Shown here piece after piece: positions 8,506-16,802 of a stretch of 64,000 bases of DNA. The stretch is from assembly GCA_963784885.1 (NCBI GenBank), contig CAWATA010000003.1:62001-126000 (forward strand), in the 5' to 3' direction. Numbering within the stretch: position 1 is the stretch's first letter; each line of letters begins with the position of its first letter. The translations under genes and the position numbers were made by a program. Origin of the DNA: RHKX01 sp963784885. Its GTDB lineage: Bacteria; Actinomycetota; Thermoleophilia; Solirubrobacterales; 70-9. The notes beneath the pieces are model-generated. The model was given only the letters and a program-made list of their open reading frames with translations, had not been told where the DNA came from and made no database searches.

Positions 8506-8724
8506 ATGGCAGTCACGATCATCGAAGGGGTGCGCGGCGAAGCCCGAGCCGCCCGCGCGGGCCATTCGGACCCGGCGCGCTTCGCGGCCCTCCTCGCCGC
8601 CGTCCGCGAGCACGAGGAGAGAAGTCGGCACGGCGTGAAGCCGAGCAGGCCACGCGACGAGCGCCTATACCGGCGCGTTCGCGAGATCTGCGCGGATCCG
8701 AGTAGTCGCCGCTGGATCTCCTAG
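8506..8724 (+). CDS. Small basic protein, second tandem paralogue (unknown function)
   Basis: A 72-residue protein with an excellent Shine-Dalgarno (TAGGAGGGAAGCC before ATG 8506). Residues 26-37 (FAALLAAVREHE) and 48-61 (PRDERLYRRVREIC) align with the gene at 8159, while the N- and C-terminal tails differ, as expected for diverged duplicates. The gene pair is separated by 125 bases without a clear terminator, so they may be co-transcribed. The single conserved cysteine in the shared block is notable. No function is assigned. Both carry canonical ribosome-binding sites in a window where many genes appear leaderless, suggesting efficient or conditional translation. Confidence 0.75.
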   Translation: MAVTIIEGVRGEARAARAGHSDPARFAALLAAVREHEERSRHGVKPSRPRDERLYRRVREICADPSSRRWIS

Positions 8725-8797
8725 CAGAGCGGGGCCTGATCCGGGGCGGGGCGGTTCCGACCCGGCCGCGGGCCCGTCGCCTCGAGCCGGCTGAGGG

Positions 8798-9511
8798 TCA
8801 GCGCCCGTACTTGTCGCGCGAGAGCACGAGCTGCTCGGGCAGGGCCGCCCGTGGCGGCGGAGCCGGATCAGCGACGACCGAGACCGTCTCGGCGACGCTG
8901 TGGGAGACGACGTGGTCGCCGTCGCCGGAGCTGATCACGACCTCCTCGTCGTCGGAGCTCTTGACGGTCGCCTCCATGCCCGGCTCGAATCCCGCCTCGC
9001 GGAGGTAGTGGAGGAGCTCCTCGGCCTCGTTCTCGAAGCGGAGGATCCGGACCTCGGCGCCGACCTCGCAATCGGCGAGCAGCGAGCCGCGGATCCGCTC
9101 CTCGAGGATTATCGGATGGCCGTGAGGGCAGGTCTTGGCGTCGCCGATGGCGGCCATCATCCGCTCCTCCATCCGCGGCGACATCGCGTGCTCCATCCGC
9201 TCGGCCTCCTCGTGGACCTCGTCCCAGGGGATCCCGAGGACGTCGGTGAGGAAGCGCTCGATCAGCCGGTGGCGGCTGACGATCGCCTCGGCGTGCTGCT
9301 TGCCGTCCGGCGTGAACTCGAGCGACTTGTCTGGTCTGCGGGCGATGTAGCCGTCGTCGATGAGGCGGCCGATCATCTCGTGGACGGTCGGCGGCGAGAG
9401 CTGCATGGCGCGGGCGACGTTCGCTCCGGTCATCGGCAGCTCCGCCTCCTGCAGCCAGAACAGCGACTGCAGGTACTCCTCCTCGGCGTCGGTTGCGTGG
9501 GTACTGCTCAC
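8798..9511 (-). CDS. DtxR/IdeR-family metal-dependent transcriptional regulator
   Basis: From GTG at 9511 the product is 237 residues: N-terminal winged helix (EEYLQSLFWLQ, then LSPPTVHEMIGRLIDDGYI), a dimerisation/metal-binding domain with ERMEHAMSPRMEERM and CPHGHPI, and a C-terminal SH3/FeoA-like domain. The Cys in CPHGHPI is at the ligand position used by iron-responsive DtxR/IdeR rather than the Glu typical of manganese-responsive MntR. It is therefore more likely iron-responsive, though this is inference. A TACCCT box 6 bases before the GTG supports this start over longer in-frame alternatives. It lies downstream of cydAB on the same strand, which could reflect co-location of haem/iron functions. 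Confidence 0.9.
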   Translation of the reverse strand: MSSTHATDAEEEYLQSLFWLQEAELPMTGANVARAMQLSPPTVHEMIGRLIDDGYIARRPDKSLEFTPDGKQHAEAIVSRHRLIERFLTDVLGIPWDEVHEEAERMEHAMSPRMEERMMAAIGDAKTCPHGHPIILEERIRGSLLADCEVGAEVRILRFENEAEELLHYLREAGFEPGMEATVKSSDDEEVVISSGDGDHVVSHSVAETVSVVADPAPPPRAALPEQLVLSRDKYGR

Positions 9512-9517
9512 GGGTTC

Positions 9518-9523
9518 AGGGTA
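9518..9523 (-). promoter_or_regulatory. -10 box TACCCT, leaderless DtxR-type regulator
   Basis: On the minus strand TACCCT ends 6 bases before the GTG at 9511, exactly the spacing expected if transcription starts at the start codon. Confidence 0.5.
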
Positions 9524-9558
9524 ACCGGCTGAGCTGCGCGGCGGCGGCGAATCGACGG

Positions 9559-10557
9559 CTAGTCGAGCGCCTGGCGCTGCGCGAGCCGGAACAGGAGACC
9601 GAGGGCCGGCGCGACGATCACGAGGGCGGCGACGAAGACGACGATCAGCGCCGTCAGAGTGGCGCCGTCGCCGGCTCCCTGCTCGACCGTCAGCGTCTCC
9701 GGCAGCAGGTACGGGTACTGCGCGACCGCCCACCCGGCAACCACGGCGACGACCGCCCCGATCGCGAGCGGCCGCAACGCCCGCGACCAGCGGCGCAGGA
9801 GCCCGGTCAGCGTCAGCAGGCCGAGCAGCCCGGAGGCGACCACGAACGGCAGCCCCTCGTCGAAGAGGCCGTCGAAGATCGGCCTGGCGTCGGCGCGCAG
9901 GACGATCAGGCCGACAGCGGCGAGGATGCCGGTGATGACCGCTGCGGCGATGGAGCGGCGCAGGAAGTAGGCCGCGAGGTCGCCGTCGCCGGCGCGCCGG
10001 CAGTCGTCGAGCAGGAAGACCGCAGCGATGTAGGCGCAGCTCGAGACGAACAGGACGCCGATCAGGATCGGCAGCAGCCCGATCCAGCCGAACGCGGTGC
10101 CGGAGCCGCCCGCCTCGACCTCGCCGGCGGCGATCGCGCCGACGACGCAGCCGAGGAAGAACGGCGTGATCAGCGACGAGACCGCGAAGACGGCGTTGGC
10201 GCGGCGCGCCCCGTCCACGCTGAACGTGTGGCCGAAGGCGAACCCCGAGCCGCGCAGGACGATCCCGAGCGCGGCCAACGCCAGCGGCAGATACAGAGTC
10301 TCCATGATCGGCGCGAAAGCGTCGGGGAACCCCGTCCAGAGGACGACGAGGGTGAAGATCAGCCAGACGTGGTTGGCCTCCCAGACCGGCCCGAGCGAGA
10401 GCGTCACTCGCCGCTCGACCCGCTCCCGCAGCGATCGGTCGCGGGAGCGCAGCGCCAGGAGCTCCCAGACGCCGGCGCCGAAGTCGGCGCCGCCGAAGGT
10501 CGCGTAGAGGGTCGCACCGGCGACGAGGATGACGGCGACGACGTCGGCCTTGCTCAT
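9559..10557 (-). CDS. cydB: Cytochrome bd ubiquinol/menaquinol oxidase subunit II
   Basis: The 332-residue integral membrane protein starts at ATG 10557. It shows CydB hallmarks: ATFGGADFGAGVWELLA near residue 20, GPVWEANHVWLI near 60 and GTAFGWIGLLPI further on, within eight or nine hydrophobic segments. CydB is the structural partner of CydA in the proton-motive quinol oxidase that works at low oxygen. The ATG overlaps the cydA stop by 4 bases (ATGA), giving translational coupling. No cydX-like small subunit or cydCD exporter genes are present nearby. Confidence 0.96.
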   Translation of the reverse strand: MSKADVVAVILVAGATLYATFGGADFGAGVWELLALRSRDRSLRERVERRVTLSLGPVWEANHVWLIFTLVVLWTGFPDAFAPIMETLYLPLALAALGIVLRGSGFAFGHTFSVDGARRANAVFAVSSLITPFFLGCVVGAIAAGEVEAGGSGTAFGWIGLLPILIGVLFVSSCAYIAAVFLLDDCRRAGDGDLAAYFLRRSIAAAVITGILAAVGLIVLRADARPIFDGLFDEGLPFVVASGLLGLLTLTGLLRRWSRALRPLAIGAVVAVVAGWAVAQYPYLLPETLTVEQGAGDGATLTALIVVFVAALVIVAPALGLLFRLAQRQALD

Positions 10558-11963
10558 CGCTCGCCTCCCGGAACCCGCTCCGGTGGCGGCGCGTAGGGGC
10601 CGCCCTCCGCGACCGCGGCGCCCGGCTCCTCGCGCCGGGCGATCCGCTGCAGCGCGAACGCCGCGATCGCACCGAGCGTCGCGTAGAGCAGGATCGCCCC
10701 GCCGAGCCAGAACCAGAGGCCGCCGGCCTCGGTGACCGCGTCCTCGGTCCGCATCACCTCGTAGACGATCCACGGCTGCCGCCCGACCTCGGTGACGACC
10801 CAGCCCGCTTCCATCGCGACCACCGCGCCGATCCCGCTCAATGCGACCGCGCGAAGGAACCACTTCGTCGCCGGTATGTCCCGCTTGCGCCACCACGAGA
10901 AGCCGAGCCAGGCGCCGAGGGCGAGCAGAGCGAAACCGATCCCCACCATCGCGTCGAAGGCGAGGTGGAGCATCGTGTTGGCGGGCGGCTCCTCGTCATC
11001 GGGGATCTGGTCGAGGCCGGTGACGACGGTGTCGGTGCTGAACCCGACGAGGAACGAGTCGAGCCCGGGGATCCCGATCCCGTACTTGACGCCTTCGTCG
11101 GTGCAGATGCCCCCGATCCACTCGGTCTGGTCGGGTCCGGTCTCCTGGATGCACTCGAACCCGGCGAACTTCGAGGGCTGGTGGTCGGCGACGCCGCGGG
11201 CGGCGGTGTCGCCGACGAAGAGCTGAATCGGGGTGAGGATCGCGGCGACCGTCAGCGGGATCAGCAGTCCGAGCCGGTGTCGGCGGTCCCTCCGCTTGGC
11301 GGGGTTGCGGAGCATCGCGACTGCGTAGACGGACGCGAGGCCGAAGCCGACGACCATGTAGGCCGCCAGCAGCATGTGCGGGAACTCGTAGGCGGTCGCC
11401 GGGTTGAACAGCGCATTGAGCGGCTCGACGTTGGTCGGGTCACCGGCGGAGTCGAGCTCGTAGCCCTGCGGCTGGTTCATCCACGAGTTGACGGCGACGA
11501 CGCTGAACGCGCCGCCGATCCCGGCGAGGAAGATCGGCACCCCGGTCCACCAGTGCTTCCAGCCGTCGATCCGCCTCCAGCCGTAGATGTAGATAGCGAT
11601 GAAGATCGCCTCGGTGAAGAAGAAGATCCCCTCGATCGCGAACCCGGTCCCGAAGACGTCCCCGAACCGCTCCATGAAGCGCGGCCAGAGCAACCCCATC
11701 TCGAACGAGAGGACGGTGCCGGTCACGGCCCCGACCGCGAACAGGACGGCCGCCGCCTTCGACCAACGCTGCGCCAGGTCGAGCGCCACCTCGTCGTCGT
11801 TGCGGCGTCCCTTGTATTCGGCGATCAGCATCATCGCCGGGAGGGCGACGCCGACGCAAGCGAGGATGATGTGGAAGCCGAGCGTGAACGCCATCAGCTC
11901 GCGAGCCGCGAGGAGGTTGTCGGCAACCGGCAGCGATGGCGCGAAGCTCGACAGGGCGCTCAC
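10554..11963 (-). CDS. cydA: Cytochrome bd ubiquinol/menaquinol oxidase subunit I
   Basis: From GTG at 11963 the protein is 469 residues. Conserved features are LGFHIILACVGVALP with a haem-ligand His, the FEMGLLWPRFMERFG segment, GIFFFTEAIFIAIYIYGW with the conserved Glu, EFPHMLLAAYMV with the haem b558 His, and GRQPWIVYEVMRT. The quinol-binding Q-loop region is short, as in the actinobacterial and Bacillus-type enzymes rather than the E. coli long-loop type. It reduces oxygen with electrons from membrane quinol. A TAGGCT box 7 bases before the GTG supports the start and suggests a leaderless cydAB transcript. Confidence 0.96.
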   Translation of the reverse strand: MSALSSFAPSLPVADNLLAARELMAFTLGFHIILACVGVALPAMMLIAEYKGRRNDDEVALDLAQRWSKAAAVLFAVGAVTGTVLSFEMGLLWPRFMERFGDVFGTGFAIEGIFFFTEAIFIAIYIYGWRRIDGWKHWWTGVPIFLAGIGGAFSVVAVNSWMNQPQGYELDSAGDPTNVEPLNALFNPATAYEFPHMLLAAYMVVGFGLASVYAVAMLRNPAKRRDRRHRLGLLIPLTVAAILTPIQLFVGDTAARGVADHQPSKFAGFECIQETGPDQTEWIGGICTDEGVKYGIGIPGLDSFLVGFSTDTVVTGLDQIPDDEEPPANTMLHLAFDAMVGIGFALLALGAWLGFSWWRKRDIPATKWFLRAVALSGIGAVVAMEAGWVVTEVGRQPWIVYEVMRTEDAVTEAGGLWFWLGGAILLYATLGAIAAFALQRIARREEPGAAVAEGGPYAPPPERVPGGER

Positions 11964-11970
11964 GCGGTGG

Positions 11971-11976
11971 AGCCTA
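11971..11976 (-). promoter_or_regulatory. -10 box TAGGCT, leaderless cydAB
   Basis: Minus-strand TAGGCT ends 7 bases before the cydA GTG at 11963. No Shine-Dalgarno is seen. Confidence 0.5.
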
Positions 11977-12095
11977 ACCCGAGGTCCGTACGGCTCGGCC
12001 GGACACCGCCGGGACGTTGCGGCCACTCGCTAGGGTGGCCGAAGCCGGATGCGGGACTGCCGCGTCCGCCGAGCCCGATCCAAAGGGGAGGGGAC

Positions 12096-12839
12096 ATGCT
12101 CAATCCGTTCACCCATCGCAAGATCCTCAAGAAGGGCACGCCGGGGACGGGGACGATCGTCGCGATGTCGAACCGCGAGCCCGGCGCGTCCTCTCAGAAC
12201 GTCGCGATGACGCTCCAGATCCGGGTCGAGGGGATGAGCCCCTACGAGGTCGAGGACCAGTGGATGGTCTCCTCCAAGCACACGCTCGGATTCGGCATGG
12301 CGCTACCGGTCCGGGTCGATCCGGACAAGCCGCAGAAGGTCGCGATCGACTGGGACGCCGCCGCGGCCCAGAGCGCGTCGGAGACGGCCGCCCGTCGCGC
12401 TGCCCTCGCCTCTGAGAGTCCCGTCGGGGGTGTCGGCGCGGCACCGATCCTCGATCCGCTCGGCGGCGACTCGGTCTTCGGCGGGGCGCTCGGCGACCAC
12501 CGTGGCTTCGCCCAGCCGGCCGAGCCGTCGGTCGACCTCCGCAACGACCCCGAGCTCCGGCAGAAGATCGAGAAGGTGATCGGCCGCGAGCTCACCCCCG
12601 GCACCACCGAGCGGCTCGACTTCACCTCCGACCCGCAGATGGGCGCCGCGGTCATGCAGGTGATCGCCGAGCACCAGGCCGAGTTGCAGATGCGGGCGAT
12701 GAACCAGTCCGCCGACGCCGGCGGTGGCACGGATGCGGGCGACGTCGTCTCGCAGCTCGAGCGCCTCGACGCCCTGCGGCAGAGCGGGGCGCTGAGCCAG
12801 GAGGAGTTCGACTCGCAGAAGCGGAAGCTGCTGGGCTAG
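12096..12839 (+). CDS. SHOCT-domain protein of unknown function
   Basis: The 247-residue protein starts at an ATG preceded by a strong GGGGAGGGG. Residues 1-85 form a beta-rich domain (GTPGTGTIVAMSN, then a DPDKPQKVAIDW segment) that resembles bacterial domains handling extracytoplasmic or shell-type interactions, but no family name can be assigned. The middle is Ala/Gly/Pro-rich and disordered. The last 30 residues (QLERLDALRQSGALS, then EEFDSQKRKLLG) are a SHOCT module, a short helical domain common at the C-terminus of actinobacterial proteins. There is no signal peptide or transmembrane helix. A TAGGGT box at 12031 would give a leader of about 50 bases. Confidence 0.8.
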   Translation: MLNPFTHRKILKKGTPGTGTIVAMSNREPGASSQNVAMTLQIRVEGMSPYEVEDQWMVSSKHTLGFGMALPVRVDPDKPQKVAIDWDAAAAQSASETAARRAALASESPVGGVGAAPILDPLGGDSVFGGALGDHRGFAQPAEPSVDLRNDPELRQKIEKVIGRELTPGTTERLDFTSDPQMGAAVMQVIAEHQAELQMRAMNQSADAGGGTDAGDVVSQLERLDALRQSGALSQEEFDSQKRKLLG

Positions 12840-12887
12840 CCAGCCGGCCCGAGGTTTCCGCCGGCCGTTCCCGGCGGACTCTTATTC

Positions 12888-12978
12888 GCGGCGGGTCCTG
12901 CCGGGGGTGTGTCCCGCCGCACCTGCGCCACCGGCATTGCTCGGTACGGCGGGAGCCCTCACCCCCGGCACCCGCCGC
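12888..12978. repeat. Long nested inverted repeat between convergent genes
   Basis: Three perfect arm pairs stack on one axis: GCGGCGGG (12888-12895) with CCCGCCGC (12971-12978); TGCCGGGGGTG (12899-12909) with CACCCCCGGCA (12960-12970); and TCCCGCCG (12912-12919) with CGGCGGGA (12947-12954). That is 27 paired bases over 91 nt with a 27-base loop. It occupies the gap between the SHOCT gene and the convergent hydrolase. A bidirectional terminator is the simplest reading; a mobile palindromic element or structured RNA is possible. Confidence 0.7.
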
Positions 12979-13044
12979 CAGGACCGCATCGCACCGCGTC
13001 CGGGCGCGAACGATGTTCGGCGAGCCCACCGCCGGCCGGAGTGA

Positions 13045-15414
13045 CTACCTCACCTTGCCGGTGCGCCTGATCGTCGTGAAGCCGGCCGACTCGCCGCCGA
13101 TCAGGACCTCCGCGCGGAGCTTCCTCAGGCCCTTCTCGTACTTGACGATCCGCTTGCCGTTCTTCGTCTTCTTGACGACCTTGCGGTGCTTGAAGGTCTT
13201 CCGGCCCTTGTTCGTCATCTTCAGGCGGACGTTGTCGGTGTCGCCCGCGCCGGCACCGATCCCGCCGCCCTCGGCGATGACGACGCCCTCGCCGACCTTG
13301 CCCTGCTTCGGCGCACCGACGAACGCGACATCGGAGTCGCCGCACGAGTAGGAAGCGTCGGCGTCACAACTCACCTGCGTGCGCAGCTTGTCGCGCTTGA
13401 CCTCGGGGTTGCCGGTGTGGTCGATCCGGCCCCTGATCGCGACCGCATCGGAGTAGCCGGGGGCCAGGCCGACGCCGGGGTGGTCGGGCAGGACCCGCGG
13501 CGCCGGCGCCGTGACCATGCCGCCGAGCGCACCCGGCGATTCGAGCACCGGGACGCGGACGTCGACGTCGGAGATCGTCGCGGCCTGCTGGCCGTTCGAC
13601 GGGCGCCCGTAGTTGGTGAGGAAGCCGCCCGGAGTGGTTTGGCCGGAGTCGCGCGGCAGCAGCTCGAGCCGGAGGACGTGGCCCTGCTCGACCTTCCAGC
13701 CGTTCGCAAAGAGCTGGAACACCTGCAGGCCGGAGTTCTCCGGGCGCCAGAGACCGCGCTCGATCAGCGTCTTCGTCGTCCCGTCGGGCGAGACGTCGAC
13801 GAGCCGCGCCGCGATCTGCGAGCTGTCGCCGGGCAGCTCGATGTCGGCGATCACCGTGGCGGCGCCCATGACCGTGTAGCCACCCGCTGGGGCCGCCGGG
13901 AACTCGTAGTTGGCGGTCCCGGTCTCCTTCGCTCCGTCGGCGGTAGCGCAGGGATTGCCGGACGCGAGCGGGTTGAACGTGAGCCCGACTGCCGTGTCGC
14001 CGCCCGCGGGTTCGACCGTCTGTGCTGCGCCGCCGTCCTGAAGGCGGATCTCACCGGGCGCGATCGACGCCCAGTCCGGCGCCGTGTGCGGACCGGCTCC
14101 GTCGGTGCCGGCCGGGCACGTCTGCGTGTAGGTCGTCACGTTCGAGCTCGGTTCGCTGCCCTCGTCCTTGAGGTAGTAGGCGAGCCAGTCTTCCTCGAGA
14201 TCCTGAAGAGCACTCACGACGTTCGACTGGTTCTGGCCTCGCGCGTGGCCGAAGGAGCCGAAGAACAGCGCGAGCGGGCTGTCGGGGTGCTCGGCCCGGG
14301 TGCGGTTGTAGAAGCGGGTCGCCTCGTTGACCGGAAACAGGTCGTCGGTGAATCCGGAGCTGATCAGAAGCGGCGCCGGCGACTCGCTGTGGTCGACCCC
14401 GTAGGCCGAGTGGTAGGTGTTGATCTCGTCGATCATGTCCTGCACCGCGGGCTTGCCGTCGTAGGGCTCGCCGGCGTCCAGGAGTGCCTTCCAGCCGATG
14501 ACGTCGGCGCGCGGATCGCTTCCGGCCGGCGCCCTGTAGCCCTGGGCCGAGAGGCCCTGGACGTAGGACTCCTTCATCACCCCTGCGCGGCCGAAGTAGC
14601 CGGCGTCCTCGATGTAGTCGAGGTTGTTGCCGTTCGGCGCGAGCGCATAGGTGAGCTCGCTCCAGGGGATGTTCGGCGTCGCGACCGCGAGGCTCATCGG
14701 CGTGCCGCCCGGGCTCTCCCATGGGACGAGTGTCCCGTCGGTCAGCATCGTCCGGTCCTTAAGGGCGGCGAGCTCGAGCGACATGCCGCCGCCGTAGGAG
14801 CCGCCGGTCGCAGCGATCTTGTCCGGGTCGACGAGATTCTCGTCGACGAGCTCGCCGAGCAACAGCTGCGTGTCACGGAGCTCGTAGCGGATGTCCATCA
14901 GGCGGACGTAGCCGTCTTCGCAGGCGGTCGGTTCGGCGTCGCGGGCGGCCTGGCTGCCGCACGACTCACCGAAGCCGCGCTGGCTCAGCGAGTAGACGGC
15001 ATAGCCCTGGCCGAGCCAGCGCTGCATCGACTTGAAGCTGGACTTCGATCCCCCGTACCCGTGGAAGATGCCGACGACCGGATAGGGCCCCGAGCCGCCG
15101 TTGTCAGGAAGTGCGAAGTTGACGTCGAGCGGGATCCCGTCGAAGGTCGGAGTCGTGCTGCGGACCATCGGGTCGCTGCCCGTGGGCTGAGTCGGCAGGC
15201 CGGAGCCGCTCAGCGTCGAAGTGATGTTGTCCGACGCCTTGATCGAACCGCACCAGACTTGGCCGGTCGAGCCGACCACGTTGCCGTCGGCGGTGACCTC
15301 CGCACAATCGATGTCGCCGCCGAAGATCGACGCCGGCGGCGCCGCGAAGGCGGACGGCGCCGCGAACAGGGCGGCGATGACCACGAACAGGATTCCGAGC
15401 TTGCGCAACACCAT
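13045..15414 (-). CDS. Secreted CocE/NonD-family alpha/beta hydrolase (X-Pro peptidase S15-like)
   Basis: The 789-residue protein begins with a signal peptide (VLRKLGILFVVIAALFAAP then SAFA). The alpha/beta-hydrolase core shows GIFHGYGGSKSSF, the nucleophile elbow GGSYGGG (Ser near residue 205), and SSGFTDDLFPV plus GHARG near the expected Asp and His positions. A jelly-roll-like C-terminal domain follows (EFPAAPAGGYTVMGA, then LRLELLPRD), as in S15/CocE enzymes acting on acyl or peptide substrates. The last 90 residues are Lys/Arg-rich (TFKHRKVVKKTKNGKRI) and resemble the tail of the beta-propeller at 32037. AGGAG directly abuts the ATG, so the in-frame GTG or TTG at codons 2-3 may be the real start. 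Substrate unknown. Confidence 0.85.
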   Translation of the reverse strand: MVLRKLGILFVVIAALFAAPSAFAAPPASIFGGDIDCAEVTADGNVVGSTGQVWCGSIKASDNITSTLSGSGLPTQPTGSDPMVRSTTPTFDGIPLDVNFALPDNGGSGPYPVVGIFHGYGGSKSSFKSMQRWLGQGYAVYSLSQRGFGESCGSQAARDAEPTACEDGYVRLMDIRYELRDTQLLLGELVDENLVDPDKIAATGGSYGGGMSLELAALKDRTMLTDGTLVPWESPGGTPMSLAVATPNIPWSELTYALAPNGNNLDYIEDAGYFGRAGVMKESYVQGLSAQGYRAPAGSDPRADVIGWKALLDAGEPYDGKPAVQDMIDEINTYHSAYGVDHSESPAPLLISSGFTDDLFPVNEATRFYNRTRAEHPDSPLALFFGSFGHARGQNQSNVVSALQDLEEDWLAYYLKDEGSEPSSNVTTYTQTCPAGTDGAGPHTAPDWASIAPGEIRLQDGGAAQTVEPAGGDTAVGLTFNPLASGNPCATADGAKETGTANYEFPAAPAGGYTVMGAATVIADIELPGDSSQIAARLVDVSPDGTTKTLIERGLWRPENSGLQVFQLFANGWKVEQGHVLRLELLPRDSGQTTPGGFLTNYGRPSNGQQAATISDVDVRVPVLESPGALGGMVTAPAPRVLPDHPGVGLAPGYSDAVAIRGRIDHTGNPEVKRDKLRTQVSCDADASYSCGDSDVAFVGAPKQGKVGEGVVIAEGGGIGAGAGDTDNVRLKMTNKGRKTFKHRKVVKKTKNGKRIVKYEKGLRKLRAEVLIGGESAGFTTIRRTGKVR

Positions 15415-15431
15415 CTCCTTGTTTTCCGGAT

Positions 15432-15451
15432 GCCCGGTTCCCCGACCGGGC
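15432..15451 (-). terminator. Hairpin between HAD phosphatase and secreted hydrolase
   Basis: GCCCGGT (15432-15438) pairs with ACCGGGC (15445-15451) over a 6-base loop. It sits between two minus-strand genes. It could end the HAD transcript or lie in the hydrolase leader. Confidence 0.4.
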
Positions 15452-15500
15452 GTGCGCAAGCCTAGTTCAAGCGGAACGGCGGTGTGCCGGTTGCGGGCGC

Positions 15501-16316
15501 TCAGCGCTGCGCCAGGGTCGTGACGACGGCCTCGTAGACGCCGTCGCCCATCCGGCCCTCGGTGACCGTGACGTTGTCGAAGGCGCCGATCGCCGTCCGC
15601 AGCTCGGCGTCCTTCTCGTAGCCGTTGGCCATGCAGAAGAAGTGGCCGACGTACTCGGCGGAGCCGAGATCCTCGATCGAGTCGCCGGCGGCGATGCACT
15701 CGTCGCGCAGGTAGCCGCGAGCACGCATGTGGGCGCCGACCGCAACGCCCTTGCTCGCCCCGCCGGGGACGAGGTGGTAGGCGTGGGTCACGTCGAGTCC
15801 CTCCATCGGCCGGCCGATCGCGCCGTTGTCGAGGAACCGGAGGTCGTCGCCCGCCGGATGGGAGGCGATCAGTTCGTTCGCCTCGGCGACGTCGACCTTG
15901 CCGCGGAACAGCAGCGACAGCACCCGGCCTTCGTGCCATGGCGTGTGCCACTCGAGCCGCCCGGCGAAGTGCTCGAACAGGAGCTCGGGGATCCCGCCGG
16001 CGAGAATCCGTTCCGCGGGATCGCCGTTCTCGTCCGGCGTCCAGCGGTCGCCGGTGAGCAGCGTCTTCTCGCGATCGATCACCATTCCGCAGCCGGCCTC
16101 GTAGATGTAGGAGGTCTGGCCCATCAGCCGCGAGTCGGACAGGACCTGAGCCTCGCGGCGACCCGACATCACGACGACCTCGACGCCCGCCCGCGCGCAC
16201 GCCTCGAGCAGCAGCGCCTGGCTGCGCGAGAAGTTGCCCTCGGCGTCGGCGAACAGCGAGCCGAAGCGCCCGAGCAGGGTTCCGTCGAGGTCGGTGTAGA
16301 GGCAGCGGAGGGCCAT
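15501..16316 (-). CDS. HAD-superfamily phosphatase, Cof/IIB type
   Basis: The 271-residue protein starts MALRCLYTDLDGTLLG, with the HAD nucleophile motif DLDGTL at residues 9-14, MSGRR (motif II) near 50, ASKGVAVGAHM (motif III Lys) near 192 and GDSIEDLGSAEYVG (motif IV) near 215. The large cap between motifs II and III fits the IIB class (sugar- or sucrose-phosphate phosphatases, Cof-type). The substrate is not predictable. TACGCT on the minus strand lies 12 bases upstream of the ATG, giving a very short leader. It is divergent from the cupin gene at 16389. Confidence 0.85.
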   Translation of the reverse strand: MALRCLYTDLDGTLLGRFGSLFADAEGNFSRSQALLLEACARAGVEVVVMSGRREAQVLSDSRLMGQTSYIYEAGCGMVIDREKTLLTGDRWTPDENGDPAERILAGGIPELLFEHFAGRLEWHTPWHEGRVLSLLFRGKVDVAEANELIASHPAGDDLRFLDNGAIGRPMEGLDVTHAYHLVPGGASKGVAVGAHMRARGYLRDECIAAGDSIEDLGSAEYVGHFFCMANGYEKDAELRTAIGAFDNVTVTEGRMGDGVYEAVVTTLAQR

Positions 16317-16388
16317 GTCGCCGCATCCAGCGTATTCGCGGCGCCGGTCCGGCGTTGACGGCCCCGGCCGAGGTGGGATAGTTGCGAC

Positions 16389-16799
16389 GTGCTCACCAAC
16401 CCCTTCACCGGCCAGACCCTCGAGCGGCTGTCCGAGGACGACGACGTGCTCGTCATGGAGACCACCTATGCCGCCGGTGGTGCGCAGGCGCCGGCCCACT
16501 TCCACCCCTCCCAGGAGGAGCGGTTCACGGTTCTCTCGGGTGCGGTCCGGGCTGGGATCGAGGGCGAGGAGCGGATTCTCCGGGAGGGCGACGAGCTGAT
16601 CGTCCCGGCCGGCACCGCGCACGACTTCGGCGGTCATCCCGATGAGCCCGCGCGCGTCCGCTGGGAGGTCCGCCCGCCGCTGCGGACCTGGGAGTTCTTC
16701 GAGGGCCTCTTCGGCTCGCTGCAGGCGCACGCCGACGGGCGCGGCGACGAGGTCACCTTCGACGTCGCCGACTACGACGACGTCTTCCGGCTCCCCTGA
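16389..16799 (+). CDS. Cupin-domain protein
   Basis: The 136-residue single-domain cupin starts at GTG 16389. Cupin motif 1 is PAHFHPSQEERFTVLSG with the His-x-His and downstream Glu metal ligands, and motif 2 is LIVPAGTAHDFGG with the third His. Such small cupins bind a divalent metal and act as isomerases, dioxygenases or sugar-binding proteins; nothing here decides which. The C-terminal 40 residues form an additional helical part (TWEFFEGLFGSLQAHA). A GATAGT box ends 6 bases before the GTG. It is followed 3 bases later by the dihydropteroate synthase gene, so they are likely co-transcribed. Confidence 0.8.
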   Translation: MLTNPFTGQTLERLSEDDDVLVMETTYAAGGAQAPAHFHPSQEERFTVLSGAVRAGIEGEERILREGDELIVPAGTAHDFGGHPDEPARVRWEVRPPLRTWEFFEGLFGSLQAHADGRGDEVTFDVADYDDVFRLP

Positions 16800-16802
16800 G
16801 CC

